Assembly: GCF_933775445.1 (NCBI RefSeq)
Contig: NC_065874.1
Span: 24,746,501 to 24,810,500 of the forward strand
DNA length: 64,000 nucleotides
Direction: 5' to 3'
DNA from: Argentina anserina
Taxonomy: Eukaryota > Streptophyta > Magnoliopsida > Rosales > Rosaceae
The number at the start of each line of letters is the position of its first letter. The first letter of the stretch is position 1. Shown here one piece after another: positions 1-11,649 of the stretch. Both the position numbers and the translations under genes were made by a program. Below the pieces are notes generated by a model. The model had not been told where the DNA came from. It made no database searches and saw only the letters and a program-made list of their open reading frames with translations.

Positions 1-3000
1 ATCCATCCACACCATATACATGTTCAAACGATAGAGTTAATGGACAGGAGCGATTTAGTTTCTTCATTGGCACAAATTATTAACATCCTGTATCACTAAA
101 ATGCATCACAATTTCAAGCAAATCACTAACATCATGGATGCTAAGAATTGTTAAGTTGATGTACATTATTGATATATTTCTCGAGGTTTTATGATTTCCA
201 GCAAGATTTTCATAGCTTGATAATGCTTTGGATTCATGATAACTCCCCCATTTTTACTCGCTTGGTTGCACAACCTGTGTGCTGCTCTCCTAACTTGTGA
301 GTTGTGACCACAGAATTAAGAAACCTAACAACCCACCAAATCAAAATCTGCAAACTCGATTAGGTACCCAATATCTCACCGAACCAAATAATGACAACCA
401 CAAAAACAATTACTAAAATGATCGTGCTGGTTGTCATGCTAATGCAAAACGAACATTAATTAACCCATTTTTCTTGAAGATTTAGTTACCTCCAAAGTGA
501 TCATCACTAGCAAAAAAAGCAGCAACAGATTTTAGGGATTGCAATTTCCATTGCAACAAGAATAGCCGGCCAATACCCAATTTCTGGCTAATGGCCAGCT
601 TAGCCAAAATAAGACAAGTCACAGTTTGCAAATTAACACCTCTATTAGTTAACTAATCAAGTGAATTAATTGATTGAATTTGTCTCTAAGCAAACAAAGG
701 CCACACATGACACCAAAGTATACTACCTTTTATGCAATGCTGAGGTTTTCTTTCTTAGCCATCCAGCTGTGAACTAAGTTGGAGAGCACGCCAGTTCACT
801 TAGTACATATAACCAGTCACATTTCTTAGCCAGAAATCAAAATCAAGAGCCTTCGTTTTCAATCACATTATAACATGAATGAATTAATGACTAATACTAT
901 CCTGCTGTCTCACTGCGATTGGAGATTCATGATGGTTTTTATATCGGTAGAAAGATTGATAATGGTATTTTGTTGGTACTACTACAAATTCGGAGTGGTC
1001 AATTCTTGTCACTTTCTTATACAAGGCATTACTTAAGGTTAAAGGGCAAGGATTGTGTATTGGGTTAACAATGGTTAAAGATATACATATCAGATACATT
1101 TGACAATACATAATTCCCCTATAACCATGATTTCTCTCGAGAGTTGGTGTTTTGTTCACCACAATGTATAAAAGTGGAAAAGGTTGTAAATATGGTTAGA
1201 GTAGATATACGAAATGTATATTTTGTAAATACATAGGCAAGTATTGTCATTTTAAGCTGTATACTATATATATTTATCAGCTTATTTCTGAGTGCATGAT
1301 TGATGTCACAGTATAAAGAGATTCTTGTTAACATAATATCAAGCAACAAATATGCCTTTATAAATTCAGTATACGGCGGTATATTAAAATGATATTTGAC
1401 ATCAAACTTATTTTATATGGTGAACTTGACAATAACTAAGCATAGCCTTATTGACCTTGTTATTTACTTCATAAATTATACCCAGGTCTAGATGATTGAG
1501 TAGAGTAGCCAAAAAGTGGAATCTTTCAATGGAAGAAGCAAAGTCACACAGTATTAATTTAGTTAGTTAGTTAGTTGTGGTATAGAGCATATTATACAGT
1601 ATTGATACATATAATATATAAGGTTAGAGATGAAAGAATAATTGGAGAGGATATATGACAAGGTAACCTCCCCACTACATGTGCCAATGTCAATGATTAT
1701 TGATCTCATATCTTGATCTCTCTAATGTGTATTTAGATATCTCCATCCTCACGCAATCTGTACACATGCTTTATCTTCCCACATTCACCAAAATCGTGCA
1801 CATAGCGAACTCTATACAACTTAGTTGTGTGAAAGTAACACACTCTCACATACTTCGTACGTAGGATTGGTATATATATGATCGATTACCGATTACGGGG
1901 TCAATCGCCATGTAAAATGCATTAGATATTTTAGTTATATAGTATGATTATATTCATCAGTTAGCTTGATCTAGGTGTACGATTTTGGTCCTTCTGATGT
2001 TATATGATGAGAACAACATTAGTATTCCACGAATTATATCAACTAAGGTAAGATTCAATTACCCAAAACAAGTGAAAGAAAAATTCCAGTTAACCCCATC
2101 ACCCTTTGGAATGCACAAAACTTGTAAATTTAATCACGGACCAATTTATTCTTGCTCAAGTATGATCCACTATTCAATTTCTCAATATCTATGTTTAATA
2201 TTTGACACAGCTAGCTAGAAAATTAAGTTCCCTCAACTAGAAAACTAGAAAAGAATACTAGCTAGAAAGTGGAAACAGATTGTGGTAATGATCAGATGAA
2301 TTAGATGAAGAAGATGATGGACAACTTGATTTGATATATAAGCAGTGAGCAATCACAACAAACATGAAATGTGGGTCCAAATGAAGGAGTAGTACACTCT
2401 AGCTAGAGTTCGGGAACTTTGGATATAAGTTGTAGTTAGCCAGACCCAAGTGTTTGTGGTATGAGTGGAAGAGTATCTTTATTGGGAATATCAATGAATG
2501 TTAAGCATAAGGCTGGACCCATGAGAGGGAGATGATATTGATGAGCTCACATACAGTTAAAGTCAGTGACTAGCTTGCAAAGTAAGGAATGGACTTCATA
2601 TGCAGTTGGGTAAAATTAGGTGCAACTGTTAAGAGACTAGTGTGTTAGGCTCACAACTAAAACAAGAACTAAAATTTGAGGAGGTGGATGGACCATCATA
2701 TACATTGTATATTAAGCTAAGAATATGAGTTTTAGTGAGTACTAAAAAAATTCAGGTTAGGCCGCTTGATTATTTCAGAAATTTCATCAATAAATTATAA
2801 TTTAATGCGACGAAATAATAAATTTTTATAAAATGCATCTACACAAATTTAAAACTACACTTATTACGTTATTCTACTGTTTCATTGGCTAGCAAATCAA
2901 TTTATTTTCTTTGTTGATGGACCATGACAAGAACAATTTATATATAAATTTGGATATATACAAAGCTAAAGAAATGGAGAGTGAGTGAGTTGAGTGAGTG

Positions 3001-3337
3001 AGTGAGCTAGAGAGAAAGATACAGGTGGATACATGTGGCAAAGGCAGTTGCCAACTCTGCTTTGCTATCCAATTGTTCTTGTCATTTATTGGAACAGACT
3101 GTGTGAGCTAGCAATATCTTGCTAGTAGTGATGAGAGGATTGTGAGCTTTTAAAGCTTTTTCTTTGTTTTTGCTCCATTACAATAATAAAAAGAAAAAAA
3201 AACACTACTACTACACCAGCAAGAAGGAGGAACCTAATCCATGACTTGTGCTTGTGCTTGTGGTGGTGGAGCTAGCTTCATTCCCAACCCTAAACCATAC
3301 CCATCATCAATGCCATGCCCACCTTGACATGTATATG

Positions 3338-3338
<1 letters not shown>
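1..3338. other. AT-rich intergenic region
   Basis: I see no convincing gene here. Open frames are short, uninterpretable and compositionally random. The stretch holds short AT-rich runs and a GAGT/GTGA-type simple stretch near 2980-3003. It lies downstream of the minus-strand zinc-finger gene, so it may contain that gene's 3' flank at its right end. Confidence 0.6.

Positions 3339-3387
<49 letters not shown>
3339..3387. repeat. (CT)n microsatellite
   Basis: An uninterrupted CT dinucleotide run of about 24 units. It gives open frames on both strands (poly Leu-Ser one way, Arg-Glu the other) that should not be read as genes. It sits about 420 bp past the stop codon of the zinc-finger gene. Confidence 0.97.
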
Positions 3388-3390
<3 letters not shown>

Positions 3391-3810
3391 GTGTAGTGTG
3401 TTATATGCATTGCTTTCCCACTTGAAAGATAACATACAAAAAGGTAGAGGTAGAAAAATAGTGAAGGAAAGAAGGAAAAGATGCCTCACATCACTCACTT
3501 TTCGTGAATCAAAGGCAACCATCTATGAACAACAATAACACTAACCACTTACTCAAAGTATTCTCAACTTCCATCAACCAAACTCGATCAAGATGAACAA
3601 AAGCAAGAATATTTCAAAGAATTAATCCATGATATATTAGAAATCCCCCAATAATCCAATTTATCACAGCAGTAAAATTTGCAAGGTATAACAATGCTTA
3701 TAAATTATAATTCACATGAATCGATCAGTATCAGAAAATATCACTAAAATAATGATATTTTCTTCTTCTTTTGTTTTCTTTTTCCCTACTCTCTTCTCTG
3801 TCTTCTCTCT

Positions 3811-4755
3811 TTAATAATGACAATCCACCAAAGCAGGGGCGTTGAAGACAAGACTAGTCTGTTGGGTCGACACGAATTGGAACTTCGAGTCACGCTGGTG
3901 ATGAATCTGATGCTGTTGTAGATGGTGGTGGTGGTGGTGGTAGTGATCATGGTCTTCTGGTGCTGGAAGGTTTAGATCCAGTGTTAAAATACTTCTCTCC
4001 TGCTTGTTCCTCGTACTGTTATCAATGGCAGCACCAATCCCCACCACCTGAGTAGTACCACTCGTACTGTTGTTGTTCGCCACTACCGCTCTGTGCCGTC
4101 TCATATGGCCACCGAGAGCTTGACCCGATGTGAACTCCGACCCGCATATCGAACACTCATGAATCTTGGCCTTGTTGTTGTTGTGGCTCGGATACATCCC
4201 CTTTATCTGAATAGAAACTGTAGGATGAGCTAGAGGAGGAGGACTGTTCTTCTTGACAAACTGCTTAGACTCTTCGACTTCTTGATCCATGGATGCAGAG
4301 CTGAACTGGGTCGATGCCAGTTTCTTCTCCTGATCGGCCATCGCCGCCGCAGCAGACTTTGGCTTTTTGTGACTGGCTCGGTGGCCACCAAGTGCCTGAA
4401 AAGAAGGAAAGGTCCGGTTGCAGGTCTTGCACTCATAGACAAAAAACCCAGCTTTGCTAACATGACCAGAAACAGTGTTGGCTTCATGAACCGGACTACT
4501 CTGCTGCTTGGGAACCACATCGCAACCCTGAGCCAACAGAATCAGGCAGTTAGCCATGTCCTCATCCTCCTCAGTACTCTCATAACTGGCAGAAGTAAAC
4601 GAGTTCCCATACTCTTCTCCGCCGCCGCAAGCGCTCGAGGAGCTCGAAGTCACTGCCAGACCAAAAGGAGACTGGGGCCTCTGGCGCTTGGTCCTCTTGC
4701 CCTTCATGATCATCATCTGGGATTGCTGATGATCACTCACCTCTCGCCCTTCCAT
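3811..4755 (-). CDS. ZAT5: Q-type C2H2 zinc-finger transcriptional repressor, ZAT5-like
   Basis: An intact, intronless 314-residue protein. Two plant-specific fingers carry QALGGH: finger 1 has C109, C112, H125 and H129; finger 2 has C201, C204, H217 and H221. The N-terminus has a basic B-box-like stretch (KGKRTKRQR, residues 18-26), a probable nuclear localisation signal. An acidic L-box with EDEDMANCLILL lies around residues 63-74. An EAR repression motif (LDLNLP) lies at 259-264, followed by a His-rich tract (about 268-283). This order (B-box, L-box, two widely spaced fingers, EAR) is that of the C1-2i ZAT subfamily. These are nuclear proteins that bind DNA through the QALGGH helices and repress genes, often in stress responses. 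The first ATG is used because the B-box follows at once and the upstream leader has stops. The paralogue (ZAT5 versus a neighbour) is inferred from motif order, not from a tree. Confidence 0.93.
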   Translation of the reverse strand: MEGREVSDHQQSQMMIMKGKRTKRQRPQSPFGLAVTSSSSSACGGGEEYGNSFTSASYESTEEDEDMANCLILLAQGCDVVPKQQSSPVHEANTVSGHVSKAGFFVYECKTCNRTFPSFQALGGHRASHKKPKSAAAAMADQEKKLASTQFSSASMDQEVEESKQFVKKNSPPPLAHPTVSIQIKGMYPSHNNNKAKIHECSICGSEFTSGQALGGHMRRHRAVVANNNSTSGTTQVVGIGAAIDNSTRNKQERSILTLDLNLPAPEDHDHYHHHHHHLQQHQIHHQRDSKFQFVSTQQTSLVFNAPALVDCHY

Positions 4756-4950
4756 GTAAACCTAAAACACTCAAAAACCCAGAAGCAATCTAGGGTTTTC
4801 TAACTTTAAAATCTCGACTGAAAGAAAGAAGAAACAGAGAGGAAATCTGAAAGAGTTAATCTTGATAAGAGGAAGAGAAGGAGGAAGAAGAAGGAGAGTG
4901 AAGAGAAGAGAGAGTAGGAATGAGGGAAAGTGTGTGAGTGAGGGGGTGGT

Positions 4951-4958
4951 TATATATA
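4951..4958 (-). promoter_or_regulatory. TATA box of the zinc-finger gene
   Basis: A TATATATA octamer lies about 195 bp upstream of the ATG on the coding strand. The stretch between it and the start codon is strongly pyrimidine-rich on the sense strand (CT/TTC-rich), as in many plant 5' leaders. That would place the transcription start near 4920-4930 with a leader of about 170 nt. Position and composition support the call; no transcript was seen. Confidence 0.5.
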
Positions 4959-5056
4959 GTGAAGGGTAAGAAAGCTGAGAAGTGGGGGTCAAAAAGGAGC
5001 CGCCCCAAGTTGGGAATTTGATGTGAAGGAGGAGAGGGAGTGGTACAGTTAAGCAT

Positions 5057-6227
5057 AAGTTATAATTAGGTGTCTGAGGCTCTCTGCCAACAAAATCTTC
5101 CTTGCGTTTCCAACCTTCGAAGTGTTAGTACCAAGAAAAGTTTGTTCCACTTTCACGCGAATCAATTGTACGTTAACATTTATTTCAACTATAAAAAAGG
5201 ACTAGTACTCATGTGTTCTCCCCCCTACTTACCCTTGGCATAGAGTGATACCGAGGAAAGTGATCTATGCCACTTCCTTTTCCACATTGCCAAACTTCTA
5301 CTAATGTATATATATTTAGATTAATCACATCACATATTCTTCTTGAATTATATATATATATATATATAACTATTATTTTTATTAATCATAGCAAAATTTT
5401 ACATACTACTAGATAACATATAATTAATGTTACATACATACTCTCGAGTTAGGATTACTTGGAGTATATATTTCTTACACCTTGTACCTGGAAATATATA
5501 CTCCAATTTAGTCTTCGATCAAGTAAATATATAGCATGTGACATCAGTGACGTTATTTTAGTTCTAAGATATGCAACTTTCATAGTAATTAAATTCTGAC
5601 AAAATAAAAATGAAACACTGTGAGACCGGTTACAATTGTAACACACACTTATTAACCATTGCAACTTGTGTGAGTTTGATTCTGTTGATATTTAAGAAAT
5701 GCGACGAAAAATCGTGATAATAAGAGCAGTACAAATGTGATAGAGTGTGGTATATGAATGTAAAGAATGGAAAGCACATAAAGATTTATAATGATTAGGT
5801 GCAGTGTTTGTTGTTTAGTAGCTTAACTAACACAGATGACTCCTTGGAGTGCATGAAAAAAAGTTCTCTCTTCCATTATTTGTGCACAGAATAGTGGTGC
5901 TAGGAGTGTGTTAGTTTGCTAACTCGATCAGTTAGCTTTCGTATTCTATTCAAAAGTGAGAAAATTAGGAGCACATTAAGACTGGAATTGTTAATTAAGA
6001 TCAAGAATGGTTGGTATAGACGTTTTTAGAGTCAGTTTCATACACTCGATCACTCTCTTTCTTTCTCAAATTTATATAAGATTGAGCACATAGTAAGTAA
6101 GCCAACTAAGTCATCACGAATAATAGATATACCCATTTAAGCAAAGGGGAGGAATTGCACGTTATAAGCATGGATACACCTCGATCGATCATTCACTTCA
6201 TGTATTGTTAAAGAAAAGTAGCACCAA

Positions 6228-6266
<39 letters not shown>

Positions 6267-7489
6267 AGTAAAATGAGGAGAATCGAAGTGCATCGTAACA
6301 GTTTCAACTGGTTTTAGTTTCTTGAATTCTATGTGCATAACTTGGTATATATATAGTTCATCGACCATCTAAAGATTGTGCCAATAGGCTCGCGATCGAT
6401 CTAGTTCAGTAGATCTATGTGCCCAACCTAGCAAGAAAAGAAGCACACATACATAGTAGTGTGCAACTGTGCAAAAGCTAGTCAAGTATTGCCATATGAT
6501 GCAAGTATCTCACATGTGAATTTTGTTTTAGAAGAGTCTGCTCCCTCCTCATTACAAACTTAATCACTCTTTAAAACTGGACTATATAATAATAATCTCG
6601 ATCTTCCGACCTGGTCAAAGAAAAATAACATTCTACATTTGCACTAGCTTGTTGAATACTTCTGTATGGATTAAATCAGCCATTATTTCTTAATTTACAT
6701 CATTAAAGAAACAACCGTGTTGTTTGTTAGTGAAGCCGAAATATGATGACTTTAGAGTTAGACAATGCATGGTGACATTAGAAAATGATCAGACTTAGTT
6801 TTTCGTCAACCTCTTTTTTGGACGTAAGTTATATATCCATCCATATATTGGTTTTATCGGCGAAAATTAAGAACAAAGTGTACCATATATAATGTCATTT
6901 TGCTTGAAGTCGTGAGACGACTTGCAATGAATATTCACCATAGTATAGCTGGCTAGCTCTCTGAGTTCCGATCCAGATCTATGAGCATTGTGCCTTTCAA
7001 CAGAAAATTACCATGCATTACAATACATGACCATATTAGACGTGATGGAACCGATGCACAATCTGATAAGCATATATATAAAGCTGGCACAAATACATAT
7101 TCAGCGCTTTGTAACTTACAAAGAACTTGATCGAGTTCTATATTGCAAAGTTGGTTACTATGTTATCGGGTCCTATAGTTTAAGTTGACATTCTAATGAT
7201 TCAATTTTAAAGCCAACTGCATCGAAGATTTTTCAATTTTGAGTACTGTATCCAACTCTTGTATAATCTATCTATATTTGAAAAAATAATCTGCTAAAAG
7301 CCTAAAACAGCTTGATAAATTTTTTAAAGTCATAATTAGAGAAAGATATAGATATATATATATATATATAGCATTCTTCACGACTTCATCAAGTGGTTCA
7401 TATAGAGTTGATTAATTAACTACTCGTTTCTTTCTTTCTTTGTGATATTCATTAATTTGTCATAGGAGAATACTTAGCAGACCACAGAT
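5057..7489. other. Intergenic region with AT microsatellites
   Basis: No gene recognised. The region holds a short (AT)n run near 5350-5368 and a longer one at 6231-6264. The left end is probably promoter-proximal DNA of the zinc-finger gene. Short motifs near 6106-6125 and 6430-6500 recur in diverged form near 22180 and 40550. Confidence 0.5.
6231..6264. repeat. (AT)n microsatellite
   Basis: A perfect AT dinucleotide run of about 17 units. Confidence 0.95.
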
Positions 7490-7846
7490 GGTTAGCCATA
7501 GCTGACCAGCACCTATCGTAACTTGACAAGTGTCACTATAAAAATATGATACTTTTAATATGTTGCAAACTGTCACGGCCTTCCAGTTATAAGATAATTT
7601 TGTAATCCTCAAAGGGCTGGTTTGGATCTACTAATTTATTTTTGGTTCAAATGAAAGCTTTGGTTAATCGTTGAAATTGAACGAATTGGTTTCTTTGGAT
7701 TTTAATTATTGTGAGAATTTGATTATTGTAAGTTTGCAATGTTCAGCTTCATTCCACGATTAAAGAAAATGTTATTCATTAAAGAAAATTGCAAAGTAAA
7801 AGAAATTTGGCAAGCTATGATTGGTGTTGGTCAGCTATAGCTAACC
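7490..7846. mobile_element. Small TIR element (MITE-like)
   Basis: The ends form an inverted repeat of about 25 bp. The left end reads GGTTAGCCATAGCTGACCAG and the right end is its near-perfect reverse complement, with two or three differences. The 357-bp interior is AT-rich and codes for nothing. I could not find a convincing target duplication, so the superfamily is unassigned. One matching end sequence also occurs at 20017-20035. Confidence 0.6.
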
Positions 7847-8363
7847 ATATCCGTCGGCACAAAACTGCGACACCACTCCAGTAGATTAAGTCAAGTCCGC
7901 GTAGATATACGTACTTGTTCAAGCTCCATCTGAGGATCCTCGATTCCTCTTGTAGAAGTGATCGATTGCATTGTGATTTTTCACTTAGTTACGGACTTTT
8001 TCATATGGGACTGAGAGCTCAAAGATGTACCATGACCACGCTTTTATGAACAAAAGCAAAAAAAAATCAGGGAATTCTGTCAAGTAAAGAATCATTTTCA
8101 TCGATATATGCCCATTCAAAGAAAACGATTTTAATCATCGAACCGCAAAGCATGATCGAAAAAGAGCGAATGTTATCGACATGGTATATGTAATATAGAA
8201 TGGGGCATGTGATGAATGAAGCATATGATTTGAGACTGTACTGCTATATACTGTGAGTTGAAACGGTGGTGTTAGAATCTATCTAACCGACAAACACCAC
8301 TAGAGCATTTAGGCATATGCCTTTCTTCTTCTGAAACAAAAGCATGTATGATCGATCGATCAG

Positions 8364-8383
8364 CCCCCCCCCCCCCCCCCCCC
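8364..8383. repeat. Poly-C tract
   Basis: Twenty consecutive cytosines, strikingly long for this AT-rich region. The exact length is prone to sequencing error. Confidence 0.9.
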
Positions 8384-9578
8384 AAACTCAGAATAATAAC
8401 ATGTAATTCACTTCTTCAGCACCCTAAAGGATTCGTATAGGAGGAACATCTTGCAACCCTAGCTCACCATCTCTTCCAAGTCTCTTAATGAATGGAAGCA
8501 TGCTTGTGAAAGCAAATGCATATTTCATAATATTAGATTAATTGGTAGAAGACGACGTGGTCGGATACGAGCAAATCCGCCGTCACCGTTATGGTGATTA
8601 AATTAGGTGAATACCTGCAAACTACTAAGACCGGCTCGACCTTTGTATAACAATTAGGGTTATATTAGGTTTGCGTAGAAAGAATGAAATGGTGAAAATT
8701 AAGATAGAATAGGAGTGAACATGATCGAGCCGCTGATATTTGGATGTCTATGATCGAGCATTAACTTGGAATTCATATAGAAACAAACAAGTATGTTTTT
8801 CTTATTGCTTTGGATGCGTACTACCTAATCAAAAGCTCTATTTAATTGTGCTTCCGGTTGGGGGTTGTTTACCTAGCTATCCAACCAGATCGAGGTTATG
8901 CTCGTAAATGAAGTTAATACCAGAAGCTCTTCCTCGATTAGGGTTTGGTCCATTGGTGACATTACATTCTGATCGCTCATCTTTTGGCAATCAAATTATG
9001 GCCAAAAGTATTCCAGCAATTTTGGCTAAACAGGTTTGATTACTTTAGACACGTATTAGGTTCAATCGGAATTTGTAATTAGGTATGAAGAGGAGGGAAG
9101 TCATGAAGAAAATGAAGGCAGATATTAATCTATTCTTTGCGTAACAAATGTAAGTGATCAATTAGTCGTGTGAGGCACGTAAAATAGGCTGTGATTCTGC
9201 TAATTGGCCACACTTGTACGTTGCTGTTGTTTCCTACACAAAAAAAGGGATCTACATATAAAGCCATAGATAAAGAAAGTGATCGAAGGTGGCATGATAT
9301 ACCAAAACTAATATATTCTTTTTTCTTCAGTGTGACCTATCCTACTGCACTGATCAGTTCACTGAATAATCAGAGATCATGACAAAATAATGAATATGTG
9401 AAGAGAATAATAGTATAGAGGTTACTTGTAATTAATCTTATCTTCTATGTGTATAATACTCCACATGCATGCCCATTACGCAACATTGGTTCATCCCTTC
9501 AACGTTACCCCTTTCAATTACAATATAATCCACACGAGATTTATAACCCTAGCATGCAAAACACAGTCATTAATTAGC

Positions 9579-9629
<51 letters not shown>

Positions 9630-9642
9630 ATTATATATATAC
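9579..9642. repeat. Compound (AT)n(AC)n(AT)n microsatellite
   Basis: An AT run passes into about nine AC units and back into AT. It creates a meaningless Ile-Tyr/His-Thr open frame. Confidence 0.95.
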
Positions 9643-11641
9643 ACTAATTAGGTTACACTTCGGTGCGGACGTTAATTTTTCTCAAACATGCATACCTTAA
9701 TTATTATTCGTATCGCTTTGACGACTCAAAAATACATTCTACCAATAAAGAACTATGTGATAACCAAGTCATCATTTAAAAGATTGGTAATATCACTTTG
9801 TGAACTAATATTATGTTTTTGATAATTCTTTTACTGCATACTCTAAGATTTTTTTAAAATTTTCTTATCTACTACGAAAATAATCATTTTCCATCTTACC
9901 TAAGTTTTAGAAACTACAGTATGCAACTCATATACTTAAGAAATATGAAATTTGCACTCTTTCCTTTACAATCCACACTCTAATATTTCTTTTTTGTTTT
10001 TAGTAATAAGTATTTTATCTTATTATATATATAAAATTGCGAATGTAAATTGTAAAATTACTCCATCATCTTGATCAAAATGTAATAAGAATTGTATATA
10101 TATGGATCTTACTTGCTTTCCATTGGGAAAGCTCATAAACTCTTTGTCCTTTTTGGGCATCAACTAGTGGTGTTGACCCATATATAATATCCTCAAGTAG
10201 AATAGCATGAAAAGGTGCCATAATTTATACGCACGCAATTTGGAAAAGAGCAAAGCTAAAGATAGCTCAAATATGAGCGGTCGAAGAAAACTAGAAAGCA
10301 CCAATATATGGAATATATATATATATATATATAAAGATTTATCCCATGAATTTGATGATAGCAACATGTTGTGCTAGCAACTATATCACTCCACTTAGAC
10401 AAAAGATGGTCCAAGTGAATTGAACTGAATCGAAGTCGACGAAGTAGTAGTAGTGAAGTAGGGGGGACTTGATACACACTCCACTTAGTTATAACAGTTG
10501 AAATTTCACTGCAGAAAATTGTTGACAATTGAATTAAGCTTTGCTTTCAGCTTTTTTGTGATGACTTGAGAGCCACTCGAGCATGTTAATCCTCTTCGAT
10601 CTTCTCCTGCAACCAATTATATTATATTTAGCATAAAATCAATTGAAGCACGTCCTCATAATTAAAATAGTAAACATTACAGCTAGGAAAGAGGTCAACC
10701 ATGTTTGCCACCTCTTCTTATTTTTAGGTTTTCTTGGTTGTTAGTGAACTAACTGTATTTGCGATTTGAAATTAATTGTATAAAGATGATCCAAATAATA
10801 GTATCAAATAGTCATGATCGTAATTTGGTAGCATACCATTTACGCGCACTACCACATATTTAACTCTCAGATACTAGTAATCTAAGCAATATCTATAAGA
10901 CTATAACCATTGGTAAAGATCTTTAGTGTGAGAATTTCTCATATTTAATCAATAGAAAATTTTATATGCTATCGTTATATTACGTGACAATACCTAGTGG
11001 TTCATTTAATCTGTTATATTTCGATACGTGGGTTATTACACCAAAATTATAATTTAACATATTTTTATTATTTGTGAAATGATTTTCATGGGTATTGATG
11101 ATTTTGAACTAGGGTTTAAGGTTTAGGGTGTAGGGTGTAAGGTGTAGGATTTAGAGTATTAGAGTGTACGATATACGGTTAAAAAAACTCAAAATAGCTT
11201 AAATATTATACTTCTAATTAAATTTTACATGTCAAATTGTGATTGAAAAAGATATATCACTATGCATTACCACGTAGCACCACGGTAACATTGAAAAAAT
11301 TCTCCAAAATCAAGTTGGTTCGTCAACACTAATTAGAATTAAGTCCTAATTCATTCTTAGTGGCCAAAAAGAGCAAGCGGTCTAACAATATCGATTATTT
11401 GGTGTGGATTAGTCTTTTGACCTATAGTTACAAAGTATTTAAAGATTTCGTCGTCGATCCTATGAAAAAAAACATGAAACTGTATTTATATTACCAAGAG
11501 CATAGGAGAAAAGCTTCTCATTTTCACCATCGGAAGCATAAAGTAGTAGGTAACTTTTTAAAGTAAAATTATTTTATTATGATCTCAGGAGTCCTAACTC
11601 TTGATCAAGGAGGTTTAATTTCGGATTTGAGAAATTATTAT

Positions 11642-11649
11642 ATATACTC
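11642..11649. repeat. Target-site duplication, left copy (ATATACTC)
   Basis: A perfect 8-bp match to 14246-14253, flanking the hAT-type element. Eight-bp duplications are the hallmark of hAT transposition. Confidence 0.9.

Larger units (their letters stand above)
7847..11641. other. Intergenic region with simple repeats
   Basis: No gene supported. It holds a 20-bp poly-C run at 8364-8383, a compound AT/AC/AT microsatellite at 9579-9642 and a short AT run near 10313-10332. Segments at 8999-9023 and 10404-10486 match diverged copies at 22718-22740 and 27152-27231. A possible short coding block on the minus strand at 10536-10607 is discussed in the findings. Confidence 0.5.

Noticed and set aside
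3248..3538. Poly Leu-Ser / Arg-Glu proteins at 3.3 kb
   Set aside because: Translation of the (CT)n microsatellite.
11112..11160. Interstitial telomere repeat
   Set aside because: Only scattered GGTTTAGGGTGTAGGG-type words, not regular TTTAGGG units; too degenerate to call.
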